Positions 33,004 through 44,600 of a stretch of DNA of 64,000 nt are shown one piece after another (positions within the stretch are counted from its first letter, which is position 1; each line of letters starts with the position of its first letter). Made by a program: the position numbers and the translations under genes. The notes beneath the pieces were generated by a model that worked only from the letters and a program-made list of their open reading frames with translations, did no database searches and was not told where the DNA came from. The stretch covers positions 243,501 to 307,500 of the forward strand of contig JACATO010000985.1 of assembly GCA_018389105.1 (NCBI GenBank). Direction: 5' to 3'. The stretch comes from Nautilus pompilius (lineage: Eukaryota > Mollusca > Cephalopoda > Nautilida > Nautilidae).

Positions 33004-36000
33004 TATATACATTACCTTGCGTTAAACGACCGCACCAGCCAGATTTCTATGTATTCTCCCCTCGATTATTAAAAATAGAAAACAACCCCACAAAAGTAGA
33101 TAAAAAGCTCGTACGTCCGTCCTTCTAAAAACTCATAAAGGTTCAAATAAGTCCTGGTAACCGAGAGCCTAAAATACCGTCCCCCCCACAGATGTAAAAC
33201 ACATGTACGTGCACTTTTTCTAGAAAGATTTGATTATTATCTCATTTAGATTCCCAGGAAATCTTCAATATTCACGACCAGGAATCTTTCTGATGAATCG
33301 CCTTTACACTCTGTCAGCATCAGCAACAGGGTATTGATTCCAGACGTGGACCGCATTGTCTAGGTAAAATTTAACCGAGGTTCTAAACACCTAGGCTAAA
33401 TAGGAGCTATTCTTTAGCGACCACCTGTCTACACCGCCTGAGTTATACTGGACCATCCCTGCTGCTAATGATGCTGGTTTACGGCCTGCATGCGAAACCT
33501 TAACATCAGTTTGTCACAAAAATCCCTTTTATTTCGGGCATTTGGCCGTTCTTATTCAGGGTTTGCCGTCTTGATGCGAATTAAACTCGACATCGTCGGC
33601 AAACCTCTCTTTGCATTCTTCTAATACATATCGATATCACTGACGTAAATTAGAAATAAGTCTGCTCAGGACCAATATATTATTTCTCTACTTCTTTGTT
33701 AAGCAATAGCTAGCTTTACGCCGAGCATGAGTTTACAATAGCAATCACTTAGGCTATGCAAAGTAGATTTTCTGTTGGTAGACAAAAATAGAAAAACATT
33801 GCATGGTATTTTCTTTGATAAACAACCAAAGGCGAAGCGGTTAATTCCTATCACTGAACTCAATTCAATTGGGGGGGGTGTCTCTCTTTGGCTATCTTAA
33901 AAATTTAACTTTGATGCGGAGCTGTGTCGAACATCAAAGGATTCCCTTAAAGACGAAGTAAACAAACGAATTGTTTTACCCTCGCCGAGTTACATCGACC
34001 ATAGTAGATTCGAGAACGAAAGGCAGTTTGTAAAACATGCGTTGGCCGAAGTTTCTGGTTCCTTCTAAATCGATAAGCTGGTCCGCAGCGACCCCGCTTG
34101 GCTAATTACTCGGGTTGCCACTCGAGCCTCATCGCCGACTTTCCTCCTCAACTCGCTCGTCTTATTTTTCTTTAAAGTGTTTCGTCTGTAAGCAGAAATT
34201 TTATTTTCCGTCAAAGAAACTAATGCATACATTAAAAGACACAAAATTTTAAACACTGAAATATATCGTTTAAGTTTATAGAAAGAAGCGAAAGTTGCAA
34301 TGAACGATTTTCGCACATTTATTTCCACGCCCGAGCGACTTTCTAACTAACGGTAGCTGTTAACAGAAGCACGGTGACCCAGTTTTCAGAAACCATGCTA
34401 GCAGAAATTTTTCCTGGAGTGGTCCCTTAATACCCAGTGATGGCTTCTGGCCACATTTTTTTTTTTTTTTTTGTAATAACCTCACTAAACCAAATTAATA
34501 CCCAAAACTACGTCTAAGCTACAATTTTTATTATTAAAACCAACGATATTCCTTCAGCATCACCCTTAATTAAATGGTAGTATTGTGATATCCATATTAA
34601 GACTATAAAATACATATCTAGATCCAGATAATAAAAAAGGGACTGAAAGATTTAAAACTAATAAGTGGCACCTTATTTCTTTAAAATAGTAACGTGCATG
34701 ATGAAGTTTTTCTTGCAGTTTAGCATTGGCATTTACAAGAAAAATACAGGAACTTTCCTGTTAAATGGTAATCTCTTCTTAAAAATCAGGGATTACTGTA
34801 TGTACTACTGAGATGTTTGAGAAGGCGCTGCCATTAAACTGGTGTCAGGGAGTCAGCAAAGAAATCCATTAAATATGCTATATTTTGAATATTATGTTTA
34901 GATAATAACTTTGTGACGGAAGAAAGACAACTCTGGATGGTTTTACGGATGGAATGCCCAGAGAAAATTAGCTAATTTGTTCGTGCATTTTTACTTTCGG
35001 TAAATGTGAAAAGCAAAGAAATAAGCAGAGTTCTACGCGTAAAAACAAAAGTGTTTACCGAATTTCAAGGCTAAAATTAACATTTTTATTTTGTACTCCA
35101 CGTTTGAGAGGTTGGTAATCCACTCACTGCAGCTCACCTTCTGCTGGTGCAAATTTCTGATCTTTGAAATAAAGAAAAATCTAATAATTTCCACCTGTAA
35201 ACTACCACTCACCTTGATATACAGAGACTCCGTGCCTGCCACCACACGCAGTCTATCTGTAAGTCTTGGTGCCGTTTCTGTTGTCGTCTTCATACCAATA
35301 ATTAATGTATCAGTTGCTAGAACTTAGCCGTTTCGCGTCACTTTCCGACGTGCTTCTATTTCCCCATCTCCCGGCATGCTTCACTCTATTCCGGCTCTTA
35401 TTCGCGACTCGTGAGAAACCAGACAAATTGTTTGCTGACACCGTAGCACTGAACGGGGTAATCATAATGCTAAAGGAAAAGGAAGCTGGCCGGTTTACGG
35501 CAACACTCATCTGCGACAACCGGGAGGAAACACGTTCTCACAGTTTAGTGTGTTATTCTCTCTTGATTGCGTCTGTTATATTACCTGCTCCGTGCTGCAG
35601 AAAGAACGCCTTAGAGCAGTCGCCATGGTTTTTTTAAAAATTCTTTACTTATGCAATATCCCTTTTGCAGCTCTGAAACGTACCGAACGCCATCACGTGC
35701 TTGTAAAATGGCAGTCACTGAGCTGAACGGTACGTGAGCTGGCAAGGTAATATCATAAGGGGTACAGCAAAACAATGCACCGGTTTAGAGGAATAGCTAT
35801 CACCGACTTGAAAATAGCTTTGTCTTGGTGGGTTCGTAGATCTTTAACCGGTAAGTTAAATTCGCTTCTTCTCTTATATAATTAATTAAGGTGGCAGTTT
35901 TGCCTATTTTCTTCAGGTCTCAGGATTTCGTGAAGTCTCCTTAAATCTAAAATATTTTGCCTAGCCGAGCGAGTCGGACACTAAGTCGGTACGCCATATG

Positions 36001-36197
36001 GCGCTAGCTTTAATTAAAGTCACTAATACCCGGCGCATTTTCGAGGGGTCAGTTCGAATTAAGAAAATGAATTAACCTTTTTGAGAGAGAGAGATGACGT
36101 CAGTACAGAGAGAGATATGACGTCAGTAGCAGAGAGAGAGAGAGTATGACCGTCAGTACAGAGAGAGATATGACGTCAGTACAGAGAGAGGAGAGAG

Positions 36198-36254
<57 letters not shown>

Positions 36255-37495
36255 TTTTTGTATCGAACTTTTCTTCTCTTGGCGGTCGTAACGTGGACTC
36301 AGCAAGGAACAAGGAAAAGGAAAAAAGAAAATATTTTGATTTAAAGAGTCTTTTGTGAGCTGAGCTCCGACGTAAACTTAATGGGACGTCCACGGTTTCT
36401 AACAGATGTAATAATACCACTAGATACGTTCAAAGGAAATTCTGCTGCGGATCGCCGTAATGATGTCTCCCTCTCTCACCCCTCGAGTTGGTTTCGTCTG
36501 TACGACTCTTTCTGGCGCCCCAATGAAATGATTGCGTGTAGAATATGGGATATTTCACCGGGTGAGGCCACAGTTATGGCAAACAGACTGGCTGATTAAT
36601 ACAGAAAGAAGATTCTTTCTCAAAACGTTTCATGAAATCAGTTGGTAAACGCCAATTACACTTGGAAAACGATTTTAAAATAATAAAAACACTTTACACA
36701 GAGTTTCCGCAGCAATCTTTAAAGTCTTATGTACTTAGTGACACTTTTAAATGAACATTATCCCTTTTAATATTTCTTTTGTCTGCAAGTTTATTAAAGC
36801 ACTATTGTTATTTTTAAAAAAATTACTCATTTAAAATATGTCTTTGTATATTTTTTATTGTAGGGCTTAAAAAGGGGGCAGCTTTAAACATAGGGAACAT
36901 AAAATTAAACAATAAGAACAGACGTGAGCAAAAGAAAGAGAAGAACTGTTATAGACTTTTGGCCTAAATAAAGTTAGTTTTCAGTCAAACAGCAGTGAAC
37001 AGATATAGATAAGTAGACGACTCCACAGTCAGTAGTACAGGAAGCATCTTCTAGCCCAGGTTGTGCGCACACTTATAGCATATTTTGTTTCGAGGAAACC
37101 TGAGAACAAGTTGACCCTATAAGTACCAGGTTCGCTCAGGGAGGCTTCGGCAAGTCGCGTAGAGACGTGAATGGGGCCAACGTCACGGGTTATACCAGAA
37201 CTATAGATTTATCTCCCAGCATGCATGTATAGATGGTGGAAAACCACCCGATTATTGAACTGACATACAACCTCCATTTTCGGTAAATTCTCGTATAATT
37301 ACACTCCTGTTTAGTTACAGAGCACGCGCGCACACATAAACACACACACGGAAAATTAATATTTTCTTTGTAAGTCGAAGGAAAATCTGCAAGTATGCGC
37401 TTGTCAGGAGTCGGAATTGACAATCGGCAACGAAGCATAATAAATCAATGGTTACATGAACGGAGGTAGTTCTTAAATAGTTAATATCATATATA
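33004..37495. other. CpG-rich intergenic DNA
   Basis: No gene recognised. It holds a poly-T run near 34,459, a small GA/CRE array at 36,085-36,251 and otherwise single-copy-looking sequence. Confidence 0.5.
36085..36251 (+). repeat. Small CRE-GA array
   Basis: Three intact TGACGTCA palindromes (36,095, 36,118 and 36,171), each followed by CAGTA and GA runs, and one interrupted copy (tgaccgtcag, near 36,147). A pure GA tract follows. Same unit and orientation as the satellite at 58.3-60.8 kb. Confidence 0.85.
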
Positions 37496-39032
37496 CGGGT
37501 GCATCTCAAAAATTAGAATATCGTGGAAGAGTTCGATATTTTTGTCAGTTATTTCAGAAAGTGAAAATTGTATATATTCTAGACTCATTACATGTAAACT
37601 AAAATGTTTCAAGCATTTTTCAATTTTAATTTTGATAATTAGGGTCTACAGCTAAAAAAAATAGAAAAAATGTATCTCAAAATATCAGAATATTCCATTT
37701 CGAGTTTGAGTAAATCACTATTTATGCAGTATAAATAACATGAATCTCTCGGTCTGGTTCAGTACACACAACCACAATCATGGGGAAGACTGCTGACTTG
37801 ACAGTGTGCCAGAAGACACTCACATTGACAACACCCGCCTCCACAAGGAGGGTAAGCCACAGAAAGGTCATGCTAAAAGGGCTGGCTGTTCACAAGAGTG
37901 CTGTATCAAAGCAATATTCATGGACAGTTTGACTGGAAGGGAAAAGGTGCACAAGCAAGGGAGGATGACCGCAGCCTTGAGAGGATTGTCAAGCAAAGCT
38001 GATTCGAGAACTTGGGGAGCTTCACAAGGAGTGGACTGAGGTTGGAGTCAGTGCATCAAGAGCCACCACGTGCAGACGTGTCCAGGAAATGGGCTACAAG
38101 TGTCGCATTCCTAGTGTCAAGCCACTTCTGAACCAGAGACAATGTCACAATTGTCTTACCTGGGCTAAGGAGAAAAAGAACTGGACTGTTGCTCAGTGGT
38201 CCAAAGTCCTCTTTTCAGATGAAAGTCAAGGTCCCACAGTCTGGAGGAAGAGTGGAGAGGCACAGAATCCAAGTTGCTTGAAGTCCAGTGTGAAATCCTC
38301 ACAGTCAATGATGATTTGGGGGTGCCATGTCATCTGCTGGTGTTTGGTCCACTGTGTTTTTTAATCAAGTCCAAAGTCAATGCTGTCGTCTACCAGGAGA
38401 TTTTTTAGCATTTCATGCTTCCGTCTGCTGACAAGCTTTATGGAGATGCTGATTTCCTTTTCCAGCAGGACTTGGCACCTGCCACAGCGTCAAAAACTAC
38501 TAGTAACTGGTTTGCTGACCGTGGTATTACTGTGCTTGATTGGCCAGCCAACTCACCTGACCTGAACCCCATAGAGAATCTATGGGGTATTGTCAAGAGG
38601 AAGATGAGAGGCACCAGACCCAACAATACAGACCAGCTGAAGGCCGCTATCAAAGCAACCTGAGCTTCCATAACACCTCAGCAGTGCCACAGGCTGATCA
38701 CCTCCATGCCACGCCGCATTGATGCAGTGATTCGTGCAAAAGGAGCCCCGACCAAGTATCGAGTGCAGAGATGAACACACTTTTCAGATTTCTATGTTAT
38801 AAATCCTTTTTTTTAATTGATCTTATGAAATATTCTAATATTTTGAGATAGTGGATTTTTGATTTTCATGAGCTGTCGGCCGTAATCATCAAAATTAAAA
38901 CAAAAAAAGGCTCGAAACATTTTAGTTTACAAGTAACGAGTCTAGAATATATATACAATTTTCACTTTCTGAAATAACTGCCAAGAAATATTGAACCTTC
39001 CCATGATATTCTAATTTTTTGAGATGCACCCG
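37496..39032 (+). mobile_element. Tc1-like element with long TIRs, near full length
   Basis: It starts CGGGTGCATCTCAAAAATTA, ends in the complement and is flanked by TA on both sides. The inverted repeats extend over 200 bases (to about 37,710 and from about 38,810), with inner repeats of the outer motif (tctcaaaatat), the IR/DR layout of many Tc1 elements. It is 1537 bases long, typical for the family. It holds a damaged DD34E transposase gene in + orientation. Confidence 0.92.
37780..38773 (+). pseudogene. Tc1 transposase pseudogene (DD34E)
   Basis: The start MGKTADLTV is at 37,780 and the normal end KYRVQR with stop at 38,771. Recognisable blocks are RVQEMGYKCRIPSVKPLL, LFSDES (first catalytic Asp), FLFQQDLAP (second Asp) and SPDLNPIENLWG (Glu, with 34 residues between). 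About eight codons after FSDES appear deleted, the frame changes near the start of the gene and again near 38,320, and in-frame stops occur near 38,408 and 38,661. The gene is dead, but the TIRs look well kept, so the copy might still be moved by an active relative. Confidence 0.88.
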
Positions 39033-40920
39033 TATATATGCAAGTACCGATTGGTTGACGAAGGACTCGGTGCGAACAGAGGGCCGTGGGGTGCCTGTAG
39101 TCGATAGCGGGTCGCGCTAGAACGATGTGGTAGTACACAAAGCACAGACGCTGTTCTGTTTATTGAACAGCCTGTTGTTGTTTCTAATAGTCATTTGCCG
39201 TGTGTTCCCTGAGTGGATATTAGCAAAAATTCTACAAGTTATTCGAAATTCATCTTATCTGCGTGTAGTTTCAGCATCCTAAAGAACAGGCCAGCATGCT
39301 ACAACTTGTTACCATACCCTTTTGAAGGCACCATATTTACTTTATCTATTATTTATTTTATTTTGTAAAAAAAAAATATTTTTGTACGAAAATATGCAAA
39401 ACCAAACACGTTACCATGGTAAGCAAAACCGTTTTGTTAAGAAGTTATAATAAACAAACAATAATGGGAGATGCTCTGCGGGTCCTGGGCGATTACTGGT
39501 ATCGGAGAAAAGGAGCAGTGATCGTTATATATATATATATATGACCCATAAACAGGAATCACATAAAAGGGTGAGTTATTTTAATAAGAAAAAAAAAATG
39601 AAAAGTACGTAACACGAGTTAGACTAAGTACAGGTGTGTCTCATCCCCTTATCAGCAAATAAAGGTAATTTATCGTTCGATAGATCAGCGATGGGATTCA
39701 AAATTCTGACAGAACTGAGATCTTTGCGTTTTTCATATTATCTCAGCCCCACTACGCCTCAATAATAGTCCACAATTAAAAGACTTATTTATTTCCGCAC
39801 CGCCATACACTCGACAATTTAGCCGTGAGACCCTAGCGACTCTCCTAAAGAAACGCTCTCGTCTATTTTTCTAAAAAACGACGACTTAATTTACACCTTA
39901 GCCGAATAAATTTTCTTTTTTTCTTAACGTTTACATCCGTCGATAATTTCAAAACGATTTTACGAAACTGAAACTTTCAACACTTTGTTCAACTACAAAC
40001 GGGTGATGCCAAGCTCTCCTGCCAAAAAGTACAACAAATACGTTGTCTGCGTCATAGTTGTGCACAGGTCTTGATAGTGATCGGGTGTGCATTATAGCTG
40101 AGCTGATGTCAATTGTTGATCGTTTAGCTCTCTGGCACTCCGAGTTTGTTTTTCTTTAGGCTTTTTTTTTCTGAAGAGCTTGCGACTGCAGTCTTTGAAT
40201 TATTAATACGTGAATGTTTATTTTTAGATTGTTTATTACGAATTCTGACTGGGAAGCCAAATTATACATAACAATGATACAAGGTAAAATTACGCGGACT
40301 TTGACTTCGGTCCCTTACCAAAATCAAACCGAAAAATTATTTGTGAATGAAGCGAATCAATCACGAAAGTTCACTGTAAATTTATTATGAAAGAAATCTC
40401 GCTCACAACTCGGTGGAACATTTTAGAAATACTTTGTTAAAAACTGCGGGGAAAAAAGCCTGGCCATCGTTTCGACACGATTGGATAACCGCATTTACCA
40501 GCGTATCATACTTTTTTAACTTTAAATCAGCCCTTCGATCCGAGTTATGCGATCGAGTGTTCACCCGGTGTGGCCCAGCACACATAGCTAGCTTATCGCT
40601 TCGCCTCTACGGTGGCAGATCTGGTTTTTTCCCCCCCAGAGAACGGATCCGTTCGGTACCGGAGCCGCTCCGAGATAGCGTCAGCATCTCGCTGAAGAGG
40701 AGAGCAGATAACGAGAACGTCAGCTCGCTACCCTGGCATTTTCCGGGGGAATGCGGAGCGCCAAACATATTTTCTTTCTCTTTTTTTAAACTTTCATTCT
40801 ATTATTTCAAAATTTTTTTTTATTCCGCCTCTTCTCTAATTTGAAAACTAAAAAAATCCTGTCGAACATTCGGTCTGCACCATTCCGTTTCGTTCCTGCA
40901 ACGAATGGAAAGGGGCGATG
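39033..40920. other. CpG-rich intergenic DNA
   Basis: No gene recognised. It contains a short (TA)n run near 39,527-39,541. The longer open frames here are not coding-like. Confidence 0.5.
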
Positions 40921-41130
40921 CGACTAGTTAGGTCTTGCTCCAACCGTCCCCCCGGTCGCTAATGACGTGGCGCCCTCTGTTACTTCATCGAGCGACTAGT
41001 TACGCCTTGCTCCACCCACCCCGGTCGCTAATGACGTGGCGCCCTCTGTTACTTCATCGAGCGACTAGTTACGCCTTGCTCCACCCACCCCGGTCGCTAA
41101 TAACGTGGCGCCCTCTGTTACTTCATCGAC
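40921..41130 (+). repeat. Tandem triplicate of a 69-72 bp unit
   Basis: Units at 40,921-40,992, 40,993-41,061 and 41,062-41,130. Each begins cgactagtta and contains gacgtggcgccctctgttac. Units 2 and 3 are nearly identical and unit 1 is 3 bases longer. Because 69 is a multiple of 3 an open frame runs through it, but it only reflects the repeat. Confidence 0.9.
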
Positions 41131-41309
41131 AGGGCCGAGTGATGACTGTCGCGGAAAAGATACCATTTTCCTCTTGTAATTATATGTTTTCGAAAATATC
41201 TATACAACAACAAGTTTGGAATAAACATAATATACACTAGACTTGCGTTATTGAATTATCTAAATTAACTGATTATGCGATTATAAGATTCGGGGTTATC
41301 CCCCTTCTA

Positions 41310-41628
41310 CAGCCGTGGCCAAAAGTTTTGCGATACCTAGAAATAGCAATAACAAAATTTATCCTTAAATCCGTGCTCGAATATTGTACCCATGACTACT
41401 TTTTGAATAATTTTAATCGAGTCCCACTTCTTGTGTTCGGAAATCTGTATTTGCAAATTGGATTTCAAATTCTCACATTTTCCGATTTTGGTCATTTCCC
41501 GCCATCACGTAAGTGGAGGACTACATAAAGGCGTGCATTTCAGTGTGTTAACGATCGACGTTTATCTCGGATTTAATTAGAATTTATCAAGTGGAATTGA
41601 GGTGGTGCAAAACCTTTGACCTCGGCCG
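41310..41628. mobile_element. Tc1/mariner-type MITE
   Basis: Imperfect inverted ends (cagccgtggccaaaagtttt at the left; the complement of the right end reads cggccgaggtcaaaggtttt) with TA on each side enclose 319 bases without a transposase. The GGCCAAAAGTTTTGC core is common in Tc1 ends. An internal ATAAAGG-to-TTCAGTGTG stretch resembles the leader of an autonomous Tc1. Confidence 0.78.
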
Positions 41629-41630
41629 TA

Positions 41631-44600
41631 AGTTGATTTCAGGGTTTTGTTTAACGTTATCAATTATAAAAACTTTATCATGAACACTCACCGTGTTCTG
41701 CCCCTTCAGTTTTACGGTAACCGTTATTGTAGCATATTTTTGTCTGTCTCTTCTTTCTACGACGATCTGCTTAACTTTAATCGCCAAGATAATTATACTG
41801 ATATAATAAAACAAGGCTATTAGCATCTCTTTTTTTAGTTCCTTCGCTGTCCCCTCCATCCTTCTTACAACTATGGGGAAGACGTCAGATGAGACTAGGA
41901 TCTAGGATTGATCGACGCTAATGGCCTTGGCTCACAAATAGATCGCTTTGACAGTCACTGATCAGAAATAGCGAGCTGCTAATAGATGATCGATAGTCCA
42001 CCTAAACATTCCCGCCAATTATAAAGGTATATGCGAAAAAGCGCGCGAAAGAGTCTTTGCAATTATTCAAGCGATTTATCTTAAATCAGTCGCAGACACT
42101 GTTCGTTGAGATTTTGGAATTAAATGCGTTATTTAAGGAACCATCATGGACGGTTGGGTTTCTGAGCGACATATTGAATTTTAAAATTAATTTTAGTTAA
42201 AAAAAAGACTGAAGAGATAACTGGTACCTAGGTTAGTTTGAAAATGTGTTAGTTTTTCCGTGCAAGTCTATCAATAAGTCACCCTTAGTTGTGAAATTGG
42301 TTTAAGGGGAGCCTGAAGAACAGAGACAAGAGGTATCGGGCACTGACGGATGTGAGAGTGGAGTTATTCTTTTAAGACACGGGAATAGCAAAGGGGAGAC
42401 CCGATGTCGTCACCGGGTCAGGGGAGGACAACTCGGCTCTTGTTAGTTCGGCTAGCGGACCCGTGGGAATGGGAAGAGACGGAGGATGAAGACTCGTGCC
42501 AAGAAATTAGGGTGTAAAGGGGAGAGAAAGTTGGGTTTTCCCGGCAGAAGGTGCCGAGGGGAACTACTGAGAAAATCAGCGGGGATAACTCTGAAAAGGG
42601 TTGGCTTTCCATGTAGGAGGTGCCAGGCGACATCAGCATGGCTGTGTGAGAGGGGGCATCAAGACGTCTATGGCTTAGAAGTCCGTACGTGGGAAGAGGA
42701 TCGTCGTCGCCTCCACCTCCAAACCCCGGCTAAACTGATGAACGGTGGGGACACCTAGCGGCCGAGAAGTCCATCAGAAGCACCTTGAGAGCGTTTGAAA
42801 GTCAGGCCTCGCCGATCCAATTTCTCTTTCGGAAATTGCGTGGACAAACCTTGTGTTGAAGAGAAGCGGAGACAAGAGCCGGAGCGTGACGCCGGTGCGC
42901 GATAAGAAATTGTTTATTAAGACGTAAATTAGAAATTTTAATAAAACAGTTTCCTCACACACCCCAACCCCCGCGTATTTATGCCCTTTTTTGAAATGTG
43001 TCGTCTCTCAAAATCTGTGACCGGTCCTTCCTCGTGTTCCAATAAAGCGAGAAGACTCAGCGCATGCGGAGGAAGCGATCGTATCCGACATTATTTGCCT
43101 CAGTGACTTGAATTGAACTTAATGATGCATTAAACGCTAACAATCCGCAAACTGTTGGCTGGAGCCAAGAACTCGGAGAGATTTTACCTGATCCGTCTCT
43201 CCCCAATTACCTGGAATCTAATCCGTGGGACTCAGCAGCAATTTTTAGGGGGGGGGTTTCACCCGAATAATCGAGCGATCACATTTTACCAATCAGTCCG
43301 AACCGCTGGGATCAATTTGCCGGGTCTACGAGGGGAAAAGACTTATAACCGCGAAATACGCTAGCGTTAATTCGAAACTCCAGTCGTCGAACAAAATCTC
43401 CGTGTCACCGACCTCGCGCTCTCTCTCTCGTCCATCTACGAGATTAATTTGCGACAGGATGCGCTGACAAACTTGAGGATTATACTTCCGGTCTTTAAAA
43501 AAAAACAAAAAACTACGGGAAACTGGTTGCATTTCTTAGGGCTTCGGTTACCGGGGAGATTCTCAAAGTTACTCGACAGAAGTACTTCAGTAAAGGCCGC
43601 TTTAATTTACACCTCGATGATGCCTTGTCGCAGTCCACTTTAATACGAAAGAACTAAACAAACATTTAAAGCTGAGCCATCGACGACGGTGACTTAAACT
43701 AGGCTCCATACGAGGGGGGAACAACTCGTATCGGTTTGAGAGTGGTCACGTGGCTTTTGCGTTTAATAGCGTGATTTACCGATATAGAATAATGGAAATT
43801 ACACATACGTATGTGTAATGCTAGATTTATCAAAGCTGCGGGCTGTGTACTGTTCGCCCACAACGGCCGAATCCCTACACGTGAAACACGAGTCTTCTAG
43901 CATCTTTATATAACAGCTCTGAAATTCCAAAACAAACAAACAACAATACGTTTTATTCTATAAATACGAAGTGAAGACGTTAATGGTTACGGTGAGGGAA
44001 AACAAGACGGATGAGATGTTCGTGTTGCAGTATCCCGCGGGAAGGGTACGCTTCGCAAATATGGGCGTGGCGGGGCGGTGTGTGCGTGTGTGGAAATCGG
44101 AATCTGTTGTCTGGCCGTTGTAAAGAAAAGAAGAGAATTTAACATTCGCCGAACCAGAGACATTAAAAATTAATCCGTTTTAAATTAGTATTTTCAAGTT
44201 TCGCGAATTTGCTGGGTGAAGTGGCCGGGTCGATTTAAAACGGATTAGGCTCAGCATATATATATCGTTTGTTTTCTTCGCACCGTGAACGGTCTTCCGG
44301 GAAGTTTACTCGGTACACTTCACTCCCAGCCAGCCAGCCAGCCTCTCCTGCCCGAGCCATTAACGCATTCCGTCGAGACGACAGGCCGCCTTACCTGGTG
44401 AACCGGTTGACGTCATTCGAGCGGAAACGCGCGCATGAATACACAGATATTTTTTTGCACGCAAACAGAACAGCGCCTTTATCGAAAAGCAGACACTTCC
44501 GGGTGGCGGATGACCGTGTGGATGGGAAGCTGGGTTTCTTCTCGCCGCTCTGCCCCGCGTAGGGTTTCCTCCCGCAGCTAAACGGAAAGGTTCTGGTAGG

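Noticed and set aside
40935-41240. 101-residue frame with a repeated RSLMTWRPLLLHR block
   Set aside because: It is the translation of the 69-base tandem repeat, whose length is a multiple of three. Nothing else supports coding.
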